NCBI GenBank assembly: GCA_023846275.1 | Contig: CM043877.1 | Coordinates: 17,466,607-17,530,606 of the forward strand | Direction: 5' to 3' | DNA from: Vanilla planifolia | Lineage: Eukaryota; Streptophyta; Magnoliopsida; Asparagales; Orchidaceae | Length of the DNA stretch: 64,000 nucleotides | Part shown: in pieces, positions 12,040 through 23,087 of the stretch | Position numbering within the stretch: the first letter of the stretch is position 1 | Layout of the letters: the number at the start of each line of letters is the position of its first letter | Position numbers and translations under genes: made by a program | The notes under the pieces: model-generated | Database searches by the model: none | Seen by the model: only the letters and a program-made list of their open reading frames with translations | What the model was told of the DNA's origin: nothing

Positions 12040-13216
12040 CATTTGTCCCCTTCCATGCTTGGCGATGTACAATTCCTCAGAAAGCCTGAAGATTCTACTT
12101 GTGATTTGTTAATAATCCTTCTTAGGAGATCTCCACAGCAAGTAATCTTCCACAGAAGGAGATAGGAAAGTATATCAAAATACTTGGTGAAGCCCTGAAA
12201 CTGAGCCAACCCATTAACAGCAATTCAATCTCGGTTCACATGCCTAGATTTTGCACTCTACTTCAGCTCAACAAATCTGCCCAGGTTCTTCTGATTCAGC
12301 AAGTTGACGATCTTTCTTTCGTTAGGCTTTATCTTTTGATTCTTTCCTTTAACTTCATACGTTATACTCTCAGGAGCTTGCAGCTCATATTGGAGAAGTC
12401 GTGATCAACAAGTGTTTCTGCACTCGTAGGAATCCAATCAGCATATCGGCTGCTGCCATATACCTCGCCTGCCAACTGGAAGACAAGCGGAAAACGCAGG
12501 CCGAGATCTGCAAGGTGACTGGTCTAACCGAGGTCACCCTCCGGAAAGTTTACAAGGAACTGTTGGAGAATTGTCATGATCTTCTTCCACCCAATTACAC
12601 TCCCGCCGTTCCTCTGGAGAAGGCTTTTCCAACGACTGCGATCACATCGGGCCGTTCCGCCACCATTAAAGCAGAGCTAATAGAGACACCTAACCTTCAA
12701 CCACATCAAGAGAAGGCTAACCAAGATGCCAAGAAACTTGTCAAAGCCACAGATGCAATGGAATTGGATCATCATCGTGTTAATCAGAGAGACTCAGATC
12801 ATACAAATGTTCCGCAGAGTGCTTCTCGAGCGAACAAGGAGATGCACCATGGAGTCTTCTGGCAGCGTCAGTTTCCATTTGGTATGGCTACAGCGAAAAC
12901 CAACGGAGAGAAGGATCAAAATGGTGATCAGGAGATGAACACTACTGAGGTTAAGTGTTTGCCATTAGAAAGCGAGGTGAAAGTGGAGAAGGATGCGATG
13001 GTCGGCAATGTTCCACGGTGGGTGGGACATTCTCCGACGAGCTTAGGTGGTCAAACCTGCTCCGCATCATGGTCTCACGGTGCGTCTTCCGGGTTACAGG
13101 AGTCCTCGGCTTCCAGGTTTGCAAAGCAGCAGTGTGGTTCTGAGCAGTCTTCCAGGCTACAGGGAATTACTAAGAGGAGTGAATCTGACGGCTCTTATTG
13201 CAGGGATAAGCAGTAG
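12040..13216 (+). pseudogene. 3' part of plant-specific TFIIB-related protein (pBrp), 5'-broken
   Basis: Two exons are clear. Exon 12156-12284 encodes KEIGKYIKILGEALKLSQPI and continues to LNKSAQ. Exon 12374-13216 opens with ELAAHIGEVVINKCFCTRRN and runs through ISAAAIYLACQLEDKRKTQA and GLTEVTLRKVYKELLEN, then a long polar tail to TAG. They form the second cyclin-like repeat of pBrp, a TFIIB relative reported on the plastid envelope in Arabidopsis. The 89-base intron has GT-AG ends and keeps frame. Just upstream, EIS-TASNLPQ continues the homology in frame, but the preceding Gln codon is TAG (12123-12125) and another in-frame stop, TGA, lies at 12102-12104. Further upstream only scrambled similarity remains (about 12040-12120). 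The zinc ribbon and first repeat are missing. A Trp normally found after LLEN is Cys. Probably a pseudogene with an undamaged 3' exon. A gene using distant alternative exons is less likely. Confidence 0.72.
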
Positions 13217-13219
13217 ATG

Positions 13220-14236
13220 TGTATAACTACCTTGAACTCGAACATAATCTGTCCACAACATAGTGCTTAACGTTTAATAGATTTCATGTAATACATAATA
13301 TATTTTTTTATTAAAAGAAAAATCAAGCATTTCGAAACTACTTCAACTAAGCATAAAGATAAAATATTTTGTTAAAAGTTTATGTGAAAAGCCAACGTGA
13401 GATTATTCACATAACGTTACAATAGTCTCAAGTAAAGAAGTTATTTAATTTATTTTGTTTAATTTTTATATATATATTTTTTTATTATACATGATTTAAA
13501 ATGGATCAATTTATATATTATTCTTTAAATAAAAAGTAATAACATTCGCTTTCAAGCTTGTGTGCACAATTTCTTGTGGTGAGAGCGTGACTCTCCATTT
13601 TTTTTTCAAACGCAAGAATTGGATCTCCCCTTCATTAATAGATATGAGCTTGCCATCTCTATCACTTCGATGGAAGATAACGCTTTGTACAAAATAGTTT
13701 AGGGTCATAATCGTCATTTAAAAGCACATGGTTCCTTTAACACCGAAGAACGACTTTGTTTTAGCTTAGCTCATCAACCCCGAAAGTCTACTTAATTGGA
13801 TGTGAAGTAAATTTTATATGAATTTTAAATTGATAAAAATATAATGAATAAAAATTTTAATAAAATAAAATTCATTATCGTGGCTGACAAATATAATTTT
13901 AAAATAATTAATTCATTAAAATGTTTTAAACAGTCATTATTTTTTATAATATATAGGACCACAAATCCAAAAAGAAAGCTAGAAAGGGCATTGACTTTTT
14001 GACCAATTGCCGACTTTTATCTCCTTGGGAACACTCTCTTGTGTCACTACCGCTTGTCCTTTGCAACGCTAATGGACAAAACTAATAAGTTTGCCTTTTC
14101 TTTAATTCTCGATCAATACGACTCTGTTTGGGTCAGGCCCAATAATTTGATTAATTATGTCACAAAAAGATAAATACAATTTAAAACAAAAATTATATTT
14201 TAATATTATAATTAGAATAATTTAAATTTAAAATTT
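13220..14236. other. AT-rich intergenic DNA
   Basis: No gene seen. A 68-codon - frame at 13511-13717 lacks any recognisable feature. Confidence 0.4.
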
Positions 14237-15262
14237 TTATTTATTTGAAGCTTCAACCACACATATCACCACAGGTACTCTTAGGATTAAATAATAAACG
14301 CCCATTTTCGACAGTAATTTTAATATTTTTTTAAATCAATGTGTGCACTGGGCTCAATTATTAGCACCATGCATGAAGCAAGATCCGTCTGACGACGGTT
14401 GACTTGACTTCATTATTGGCACATGTCTACGTTATTGTGATGTTGTCTTTTTTTTAATCTTTTTTTCTTTTCTATTTTTAGAAAATTTTAATTTTTTTAA
14501 TTATCAAACAGCAAATAAATAAAATTTTCATTTTCTCAGAACTGTTAAATTAAAAAAATTGCATTTTTGTTTCTCATTTCTAAATTTTTCTAAACGAAAA
14601 TATTGTGGCTGTGGATAATTATTAAATAAAAAAAATAATATTTATATTTTATGAAAATAAAACAGACTTTCTATCTCTCTCTCTCTCAAAAAAGAATAAT
14701 AATGAAACCTATGGTGTAATTAGTTAAAAACTAAAAATGATTTGATATGTATTAATAAAAAAAATATTTTTTATAATAAATATGTTTTTATTATATTTGG
14801 AACCAAACAAGGTTTACTTATACACATTTATCTCTTCATAATTTCGCCAAGTTATTTAACATACAACCATTTATTAAAATAATTTATCAATTTTTTATGT
14901 AAAACTTTTAGTCATTCAAAAATATTTAGGTTAAATAAATTATTAACCTCTATTTAACAATGGGATAATAATAGGTTAAATAAACTCTTAAGCTGTATTT
15001 ATAAAAAACCATAACTATTGAAAAGTAGCTTAATTATGAGCAAAACAGTTTAAATAAAGATGAAGTAAAAAAAAATATAAAAAATATTTTATAAAATTCT
15101 CTAAAGAAACTGTTATCTTATTGTCCAAACTCTTTGTTTCTACCACTTGCATTATACTTTAAAGAAACATACCAATACAGCTAGCACCTCGAAATCAACA
15201 GAAATTAATAAAAGAAAATTAAAATATAATTAGAAAAGCAATTGGATCTCTTTCAGCGACTC

Positions 15263-15275
15263 AATCGTTTTTTAA

Positions 15276-15277
<2 letters not shown>
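15263..15277 (+). repeat. LINE-A target-site duplication, 3' side
   Basis: AATCGTTTTTTAACC, repeated perfectly at 20322-20336. Confidence 0.93.

Positions 15278-15322
<45 letters not shown>
15278..15322 (-). repeat. LINE-A poly(A) tail (T45 on + strand)
   Basis: Uninterrupted run of 45 T between the target-site duplication and the LINE 3' UTR. It marks the 3' end of the copied RNA. Confidence 0.92.
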
Positions 15323-15326
<4 letters not shown>

Positions 15327-15396
15327 AAAATATATTCCACCCCACAAATTACAAAACTTGGCACAAAAAGGAAATGCCAAGGGGGAGGAGGCAAAC

Positions 15397-18300
15397 CTAA
15401 AACAGGCCCAAGAGGGAAAGAGAGTAGTTTTCCAGCATGTTGTCTTTGCGGCGCCTCGCCAAATAAGCTCTCCTTAGCAGATGCTGTGTTTCCAAAAAGG
15501 GCGCGCTGGCCGAAACAAGGCCAGAGATGGTGGCGGCGTTCCATGCTTTCCAGACCGTCCAGCAGATGAAGGCTGGAATGGTGAAGGCTAAGGAGCTAAT
15601 CTGTGTCTTGAAAGCCCACCAGCTGGAGATGTCGGTGGAAGAAGAGTGGGGGACGTCGAGCTTGACCTCAAACCAGGTCCAGATGGGGCGGGAGATGGAG
15701 CAGGACCAGAAAAGGTGATCCGGTTCATCCCGATTGCTGCAAAAGGGACACTTCGAGACGAGCGAGATGCCAATCCGATTTAGAGCTTTTGGGAAGGGGA
15801 GGGCGGCGTGGTGCAGGCGCCAGAGGAAAATTGAAACCTTCTCAGGAATGAGTCGGTGCTAGAGGAGGTCGTTTTGGAAGGAGAGCTGACGGGGAGGAAG
15901 CAAGAGGTTGTTAAAAAGGGTGTACGCCCGGTTCGGTTCGAACCGGTTCACGGTGCAACACCCGGACCGGATGCGGTGGAGCAGTGAACCGGTCTGATCG
16001 ACCGGGTCATCGTCCCACGCCGCAAGGGCAAGCCACCGAAGGTGGAAGGAGACCATACGGCGCCAGCCCGGGGAATCGCCAGCGGAGGACCGGATTCCGT
16101 CTCGGCAGTCGACGTAGCTGCTCCGAATGAAGTCTGCCCAGGGAGAACGAACGTTGAAGAGGCGCCACCAGAGCTTGGCCGAGTGCGCCATGACCTGTGA
16201 GCCAAGATCGCGGATGCCCATGCCACCGGAAGACGTAGGTTTGGCGATCTTGCCCCACGCCGCCCAGTGATGGCGGCTGGAGTTGTCGTTGCCGCCCCAG
16301 AAGAACCTGGAAAGAAGCCGTTCGACGGCTTTGATGATGGTTCTCGGAGGGAGGAGAACCGCCGACACGTATGCCGACATCGACGTGAGGACGGAGTTGA
16401 TGAGTATCTTCTTCCCGCCCTTGGACAGCAGCCGGTTTTTCCACGAGGCGATGCGGCGAGCCATCTTCTCCAGGAGGGGTTGGAAGTGGATCGACTTCGA
16501 ACGGCCTCTGTCGAGGGAGCAGCCCAGGTGGGCCAGCGGGAGGTGAGCACGCCTAAAACCCAGGATCAATTTGGTGGAGCGAACCAAGGCCTTTGGGGTA
16601 AGCTTCCCGTGTATTACTATAGACTTGGAAGGATTTAGGGTAAGCGCCGAAGCCTCCATAAAGGAATTGAGCAGGCCGGCGAGGTTGGAGACCGATTCCT
16701 TCCTTGCCGAAGTGAATATGGTGAAGTCGTCGGCGAAGGCGGTGTGAGAGACAGGAGCAGAGCGCCGAGGGGAGGAGAATTTGTCTATCTTGCCAGAGCG
16801 AACCAGATCGGTGAGGCCGCGGCTGAGTACGTCAATGGCAAGCAAGAAGAGGAGAGGGGAGAGGGGGTCACCTTGTTTGACTCCACAAGAAGGTTTGAAG
16901 AAACCTTTCGGCTCGCCGTTGATAAGTACAGAGAGCCAAGAGGCGTCGAGAGAGTTGCCGACGAGGCGACGGAAAAGCTGGGAGAACCCAAAGCCTTCCA
17001 AAACTGCATCCAGGAACCGCCAGCTGACCCTGTCAAAGGCAGAGCGGATGTCCAGCTTAAACAGGGCATTGGGAGCCTTCCGCTTGCGGTCGATACGGTG
17101 GACCATCTCCTGGGTTAAGAGAATGTTGTCGGCAATGTTCCGGCCACGGATGAACGCGGTTTGCTCGGGGGAGATCAGGGAGGGAAGAAGAGGGCGGAGT
17201 CGGTTAGCCAGCACCTTTGAAAGCAGCTTCCCGAAGACCGAGCAAAGTGCGATCGGTTGAAGGTCAGAGAGGGAGGCGACCGCCGAGCCCTTTGGGATGA
17301 GGCAGAGCCAGGCAGCGCCGGCAGAGCGAGGGAGCTTCGTGTCGACCAGGAAGTCGTTGACCGCTGCAGTCAAGTCGTCGTCGATGACGTCCCAGCAAGC
17401 TTTGAAGAAAGGAACCGTGAAGCCGTCGGGGCCGGCAGCATTGGAGTCGCGCATGGAGAGGATGATGGATTTTACCTCAGAAGGAGTCGCCTGGCCGCAG
17501 AGGATAGAGTTGTCTGAGGCGGAGACGGTGCGAGGGATGAGGCGGAGCAGCTCGGACGTCGATTGGGTGGATCCGCCCGAGCCGCGGAAGTGAGACATGA
17601 AGTGGTTGGTGATGGAGTCACAGAGGTGGTCATGTGATTCCGTCCAACCGCCGACGGGGAGCTCCAGGCGATTCAGCTTAAGGGATTGCCGCTTGACGTT
17701 GACGGAAGCGTGGAAGAAGGCCGTGTTCGCGTCACCATCCCGAAGCCAACGGAGGCCAGCCTTCTGCTTCTAGAACTCCTCCTCCCGAGCCAAGATAGAG
17801 TTGAGGTTGTCATTGGCGACCCGCAGGGTCGATTCAGCCTCCGGGGAGAGGGCCGAGGCGAGCAGGCGCTCCGCCTCGCGGACGGTCGCCTCCGCCTTCG
17901 CCTTGTTGGCGAAAACATTGCCGAAAACGGCTGAGTTCCACCTCTTCAGGTCATTCTTGAGTCGTGTGAGCTTACCCGAGAACCTGTAAAGACCCGAAGC
18001 CGCTATTGGGTCCCCCCAGGATTTGGAAACCACCTGCAGGAAGTTCGGGTGGGTCAGCCACACGTTAAGGAACCTGAAAGGCCGAGCGACCCGATTGCGC
18101 GGGACCGAGGAGCGGAATAGGATCGGGGCGTGGTCCGAGCCCGTCTGGGGAAGAATATCAATGTGGCCGTCCGGCGAGAGATCCAGCCAGCGAGGGTTGC
18201 AGAGGAAGTAGTCCAGCCGTTTAAGGAGGGTTTTTCCATTGCGGTTCCCCTGCCAGGTGAAGATGCTACCAGAGACCGGCGGGATGAGGAGCCCGGTGCC

Positions 18301-18792
18301 GTCAATGAGTTGGCAAAAGTCCTCAGCCGCGGACCGGTAGAAGCGAGCTGTCCAAGAGACGTCGTCGGAGTGCAAGGAGACATTGAAGTCTCCGCAGATC
18401 CACCAAGGGTCAGACCCGACGGACGAAGAGTGGGCCAGGAGGTCTTCCCAAAGCAGTCGCCGGAGGGTTCTGGAATGTAACCCGTAGACGGCCGTGAAGA
18501 AGGAAGCAGGGGCGCCGTCCACGGAGAGGTGGCAGAGGATGGATTAGGCAGAAGAGCCTATGGGCCGGACAGAGCATCGATCCGATCACAGGACCCAAAT
18601 TTTCCCGTTGTTGGAATGGAGCCTGCCACCGAGCCCGAGCTTGCGGCAGACGGAGGGGATTTGGTCACCGCAGATGAAAGGCTCCAGAAGGATTAGGACG
18701 TCGACTGAGAAGGAAGAGATGAGACGCTTGAGCCTGCCAATGGTGGCGCTGTTCGCCACCCCCCGGACATTCCACGTCAGCGAATTGATCAT
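15397..18792 (-). pseudogene. LINE-A ORF2: endonuclease-reverse transcriptase, four nonsense mutations
   Basis: One frame of 1131 codons runs from ATG 18792 to TAG 15397. It encodes the enzyme that nicks target DNA and copies the LINE RNA into it. APE-type endonuclease: LTWNVRG at the start, a LLEP Glu motif, GDFNVS and SDHAPI. Reverse transcriptase: FKLDIRSAFDRVSW, GVKQGDPLSP and the catalytic FADD box, all present. C-terminus: zf-RVT with CPFC-x8-H-x4-C near 15740, and no RNase H domain. The frame never shifts but holds four stops: TGA 18586-18588, a TAA about 45 bases further on, TAG 17770-17772 and TAG 15859-15861. By family pattern three replace Trp and one replaces Gln, all C-to-T type transitions. 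Not translatable in full as it stands. Confidence 0.9.
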
Positions 18793-20278
18793 TGGAGAGG
18801 GGAGGGGGGGGGGGGGGGGGGGGGGGGGGCGGAGCCGGATGCGCTCCTGGTGACCGGTACCGGAAGGTCAGGATTGAACTCCCATTTCTTTTTCCGTCTC
18901 TTGGCTTTCGACCGCGGCTCCAGGAAGGGTTCATCTGGAACCGAGGAAGTTGACCTCGATTCGTTGTCACTGGCCACCACATCAGTGGAGCGGGGGATAT
19001 GGGACGGCGAGGAAGGGGAAGGAGGGGGAGAGGGAGGGGGAGAGGGAGGGGGAGAAGGAGCAGCAGCTTGCGACGGAACAGAATCCTCCAGTTGAACCAT
19101 CAGTCCACCGGTCGGGGACACCGGGCAACTGGCAACGAGAGATTCCGGTGAGAAGAGAAGCTCTCCTTCTTCGGGCGGCGAAGCGGGAATGGGAATAGGC
19201 CTACAGGGCGCAGGAAAGGTTGCAGGAGGAGAAACGGTACCTGGGGCCAATTCAGGGGGCGGGCCCAGGATGCCCACGCCACAGTGCGGAGGTGGAGCAG
19301 GGGGAAGGGTGGCCGGAAGCGACGACTCAGCATCAGGCAGAGCGGAAGAATGGGAACATTGACCAGGGTCGTTGAAGGACCGGGGGGCTGGGGGGTCCGG
19401 CTGGATAGCCGGGGCTTTACCCTTGTCAGTCGTCGACGCCGACGTCGAAGTCAAGAGCACCTTCTGTCCCTTAGGTTTCGCCTTGCCAGATTGGTGCTTG
19501 CAGGCCGACGGGGCGTGGCCAATGGTGAAGCAGTTGTCGCAGTAAAGGGGGAGGTTCTCATAGGTGACGCGTTGCCAGAAGCCTCCCGCCTTCACCCCGG
19601 GGATGGAGGAGATGCGGATCCGGTCAGGTAGTTGAGAGGCCAGGTCAAGCTCAACGCAGACCTTAGCGACGTTGGGGCGGGACATGGCCGCCGTGGCCGT
19701 GTCGACCTTCAAAGGCTTCCCTAGAGTCGCCGCAATAGAGAAAAGGGAGGCCTTGTTGAAGAGGTGAACGGGGAGCTGCTCAAAAGCCACCCAGACCGGG
19801 ACCTGGGACGGCTCGGCGTCGAAGCGGAACGATGGGGACCACTTAAGGAGTCTCATCGGGAAGTCGCGGATGAACCATACCTTCTTCATCCAGCAGAGGA
19901 GGGAATCCTCCTCCGACAGGAAACGGAGAAGGACGTGGCGCTGGTTCAGAAGCCCCACCTGGACTTCGTGTTGGAAGCGGACTTGGCCAGAGCGGAGCGG
20001 ATGGCGACCAAGGGAGGTCTGTCGTGAGAGAATTTACCGACAAGCGAGAACCGGAGCGGCTCCGCCAGCTTCTCCACCTCCTCCGACGAGAATGCGACTT
20101 CCGGGGCGCCTTTGTAGAAGGTGGAACCCCGGATCCGATAGGGAGAGGTATCCTCGGCCTTGCCGAGAACCTCGGCGAAAGACCTGCGGAGGGGTTGTTG
20201 AGCCATTAAGGCGGCGTCCCAACCATCGGAAGGGCGCCGGCGAAGGCAGAGGGAGGAAGACGAAGGCGCGAATGCCAA
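18789..20278 (-). pseudogene. LINE-A ORF1: gag-like RNA-binding protein, one frameshift
   Basis: Starts at ATG 20278, or more likely at the internal MAQQPLRRSFAEVLG methionine at 20206. It runs as a DUF4283-like domain (EPLRFSLVGKFSHDRPP, then WGF/LLNQRHVLLRFLSEED), a PVWVAFEQLPVHLF segment and a CCHC knuckle (CDNC-x4-H-x4-C). A long Pro/Ser-rich tail ends in a poly-Pro run coded by the C26 tract. About 490 residues. One base is missing near 19950, where SRWGF meets a stop and the other frame continues with LLNQRHVL. The stop TGA overlaps the ORF2 ATG. Such proteins coat LINE RNA and escort it to the nucleus (family knowledge). Confidence 0.85.
18804..18829. repeat. Homopolymer G26 (C26 in LINE-A sense)
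   Basis: Twenty-six G on the + strand. In LINE sense it codes a poly-proline run at the end of ORF1 and ends 11 bases before the ORF2 start codon. It is slippage-prone, so its length may vary between sequencing reads or alleles. Confidence 0.95.
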
Positions 20279-20321
20279 GACGGGTCAGATCAGCCGGCGA
20301 AGGACCACTCCTTCCAATCTG

Positions 20322-20336
20322 AATCGTTTTTTAACC
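20322..20336 (+). repeat. LINE-A target-site duplication, 5' side
   Basis: AATCGTTTTTTAACC, identical to 15263-15277. A TG/TA microsatellite (20339-20370) follows directly. Confidence 0.93.
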
Positions 20337-20414
20337 TATGTGTGTGTGTGTATATATAGATATATATTAATATCAAGAAGGAAAATTAATTTTCGTTTTA
20401 GATAAGGCAAAACA

Positions 20415-20420
20415 TTTATT
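20415..20420 (-). terminator. Candidate poly(A) signal of transporter A
   Basis: AATAAA on the - strand, 72 bases past the stop codon of the transporter gene. The same hexamer sits at the equivalent place (27975-27980) behind copy B. Confidence 0.5.
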
Positions 20421-20491
20421 GATAATAATTCACCATTTTTAACAGATATATCTAAATCATTCCACTAAATTACGAAAGTCCCCATGAAAAT

Positions 20492-22249
20492 TTACAAACT
20501 CGGCACTGTAGCTTCATTCGGTTTCATGTCCAAGTCTTCCTCTATCTCCTCCTTGCTGAAGCCGAATAGTCTCCCCATCTCCTCCAACGTCTTCCCCCTC
20601 GTCTCTCTCAGATAGGTCAAGAAGAAGAGGAAGGCGACTGCGGCAATCCCGGCGTACAAAAAGAAGCTTCCACCAATGGTGATGGCGTGGTACAGTGATA
20701 TAAAGGTCATCGTTATCACCCCACTTGTAACTCGGTTCACCACAACTCCGGCAGCCGCCCCCTGCGCTCGGAGCCTCATGGGAAATATCTCCGAGCTGTA
20801 GACCCATGTGACGGGTCCGAGGCCGATGGAGAAAAAGGAGACGTAAGCTAGTATAGAAACGAAGCAGAGTCCAATGGCCCACATAAGCTTCCCATCGTGG
20901 TGATCCGCCGCCATCAAACCTGTTCCCAAGCCCACCAGCGAAACTACCATTCCGCTGACGCTTGCCAGCAGCAGCGGCCGCCTGTATCACAGTCCGCTCT
21001 AGTTGAGATTACCCATGAGGCGAAAATTGAGGCGAGCTAAGGTTTACCTGCCGATTCGGTCAAGGAGAAAGGTGGCCACCAGGATGAAAACGGTCTTCGT
21101 GAATCCGACGGCGACTGTCATTCCGAGGAGGGCGTTGTCGCCTGATATGCCGGCCTTCTTGAACACATGAGGGCTGTAAAGCACAACGGAATCGATGCCG
21201 GAGGCCTGTTGGAAGAAGTGGATGCCAAGGGCGGAGATGAGGACGCGGCGGACGGGAGCGGAGGGGCAGAGGAAGAGCTCCTTCCACACCCCCTCGCCAT
21301 GCTTATGCCGCAGCACCGGAACGTCGTTTCCGGAGGATTCGGAGGGGATGCCGGCGGCGGACTTTATCTCGGTGAGGCGTATTTGGGCCTCCTCGGGCGA
21401 GTCGGAGATACGGTTTAGGACGGCCAAGGCGTCTGAAATGCGGCCCTGAAGAACAAGCCAACGGGGGGATTCCGGCATGGCGAGGACGCCGACGGCAAGA
21501 AGGATTGAAGGTACAGCGCCGACGCCGAGCATAACACGCCAACCGAGGTGTTGGGGTAGGTGATGGAAGGCGTAGTTGGAGACGTAGCCGAGAAGGATGC
21601 CGGAGTTGATGAACACCTCCGGAAAGGAGGTGAGGAATCCACGAATGGAAGCCGGGGAAACCTCAGCGGTGTAAACAGGGGCAATCATGAGGGCGTAGCC
21701 AACGCCGACGCCTGCCACGAAGCGGCCGAACATGAGGAAGGCATAGTTGGTGGCGAAGCCCATCAATAGCGCGCCCGCGAAGAAGATGGCCGCCGCGAAG
21801 ACGATGGTAAACCGTCGGCCGATCCAGTCGGAGGTCCTGCCGGCGGCAAACGAACCGATCAAGGAGTAGAGGTTAAGGATGCCCAGAAGGATCTCCACCT
21901 GTGTGTCGTTTAGCTTCATATCCTTCTTGATGTACAGAGCTGCGCCGCTCATCACTCCAATATCTGTAAAAAATCAGCTTTTTTATCGGAATTTACTTGC
22001 ACGTTTATCCATTGATGATAAATCACGTCCATAAAAGCCCTCTGTCCATTTTTTCCTATAAGGCCAGAATAGTAAATACTAAAAAAGAAAACAACCATAG
22101 AGGGAAACAGAAAGAGACGGACCATAACCCAAGAGGATGGAGCTCAAGGAGGCGAGCACGGCGCAGCCGGCGGCGAATCTGGAGTTCCGCCTCTTGGGTT
22201 GGGCTGTCGCCTCTTGGAATTCTTTGAGATCTTTCTTCGCTTCGCTCAT
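20492..22249 (-). CDS. PLT: Polyol/monosaccharide transporter, copy A (MFS sugar porter)
   Basis: Three exons join as 22249-22123, 21963-21048 and 20981-20492 (1533 bases, 510 residues). Both introns are GT-AG, of 159 and 66 bases. The reading frame is intact. Plant PLT/PMT proteins are 12-helix plasma-membrane H+ symporters for linear polyols and monosaccharides. Visible family motifs: YDIGVMSGA (42-50) in helix 1, GRTSDWIGRR (84-93) in the helix 2-3 loop, PESPRWL (206-212) after helix 6, QQASGID (294-300) in helix 7, DRIGRRP (344-350) in the helix 8-9 loop, GPVTWVYSSEIFP (403-415) and RETRGKTLEE (473-482) after helix 12. Length matches the family. The start was chosen because it gives the short charged N-terminus (MSEAKKDLKEF) and sits 111 bases from a TATA box. 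The tandem partner is 28052-29808, with about 28 residue differences, mostly at the two ends. Exact substrate not predictable. Confidence 0.95.
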
Positions 22250-22359
22250 CTCTGTTTATCGTCTTCTTCCTCTCAACTACTTAAGATCAGAGAGAAAAAC
22301 AAGAAGGAAGCATTAGGAGACAAAGTTAAAGAGGAGAAGACGATGAGCTTAGAGTGAAA

Positions 22360-22367
22360 TATTTATA
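22360..22367 (-). promoter_or_regulatory. TATA box of transporter A
   Basis: TATAAATA on the - strand, 111 bases upstream of the ATG and conserved at the matching place (29921-29928) in copy B. It implies a transcription start around 22330 and a leader of about 80 bases. Confidence 0.6.
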
Positions 22368-22369
22368 TC

Positions 22370-22804
22370 GAGACGAACGGATGTTTGGAAACCTTCCACA
22401 GTTGGGAGGTAAGAGTACACCTGGTAGTTTCATGAACAAAAAAAATCTTACCGTAATTCTGGACGAGCATCCCGGCTCCCATACAAGAAGATTAATTTTT
22501 GCATAATTACAAACAACCATAAAAACTTTCTAATATTACGTCCGTAGCAACTAAAAAATGTTTGCCAACAATCAGTATTACCTCAACATTGTAAGTAGAA
22601 TATATCTACTTGTATTTCATATATTTTGTACTTAATATTATTTGATATTGTTACTCATTAATTTATTAAAAATCAAAAGAATAAAATTAGTAATTTTAAT
22701 ATCTAATTTAACAATTAATCTTATGTTCTGATTATTTAAAAAAGTATATTATAATTTATTTAATTTGATTCATCTATTTGACTAATTATCTATTGAATTG
22801 ACAA
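22370..22804. other. Transporter A upstream flank
   Basis: AT-rich promoter-side flank, conserved at roughly 85% in copy B (29932-30335). No defined operator or upstream ORF recognised. Confidence 0.45.
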
Positions 22805-22805
22805 T

Positions 22806-22819
22806 AGCATGAATGAGAG
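22806..22819 (+). other. Unfilled target site of LINE-B1/B2
   Basis: AGCATGAATGAGAG, the same 14 bases that flank LINE-B2 in copy B. Here they are single and uninterrupted, so this is the pre-insertion state. Confidence 0.75.
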
Positions 22820-23087
22820 AAATCAGTGAATTTTCTTTTTTTGGGTTCCTAGGGTTATAAATTGACTTTTCTAAGTTATTTGCATGATATTTTTATTGTC
22901 CTTAACAACACGATTGATAATTTATTGTACGCTTGTGGGAGAAGTAATGCATAATTTCTAATATATGAAACAAATTTCATTTTTTTTGTTTTGTACTGAC
23001 ATGCCTTTAGTTTTTTGTGCTCGTTCTTGATCTATATTAAGCCAACATATAAAGGAGCCATACATGTAAGCCACATGATAAATATAG

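Larger units (their letters stand above)
15278..20321 (-). mobile_element. LINE-A: full-length L1-type retrotransposon
   Basis: A 5.04-kb non-LTR retrotransposon on the - strand, flanked by a perfect 15-bp target-site duplication (15263-15277 and 20322-20336) and ending in a 45-base poly(A) tail, seen as T at 15278-15322. A 5' leader of roughly 40-115 bases precedes ORF1 (gag-like with zinc knuckle, to 18789). ORF1 overlaps ORF2 (endonuclease, reverse transcriptase, zf-RVT; 18792-15397) by ATGA. Domain content fits the plant L1 clade without a C-terminal RNase H. It is much more GC-rich than its surroundings. Damage is limited to one frameshift in ORF1 and four nonsense codons in ORF2, so it is relatively young. 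It lies in the same orientation as the transporter gene and begins about 170 bases beyond that gene's stop codon. Confidence 0.95.

Noticed and set aside
16267..18480. Many open frames on the + strand opposite LINE-A ORF2
   Set aside because: They lie antisense to a GC-rich coding region with all the RT motifs on the other strand. Low AT content alone keeps them open.
18804..18829. G26 run as a possible assembly gap filler
   Set aside because: It sits in a Pro-rich part of LINE-A ORF1 and the frame continues correctly on both sides, so a real slippage tract is more likely, though its exact length is uncertain.
20514..20990. 158-codon - strand frame overlapping transporter exon 3
   Set aside because: It is the wrong frame across the splice junction. 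The correct frame continues the sugar-porter motifs. The same shadow exists in copy B.
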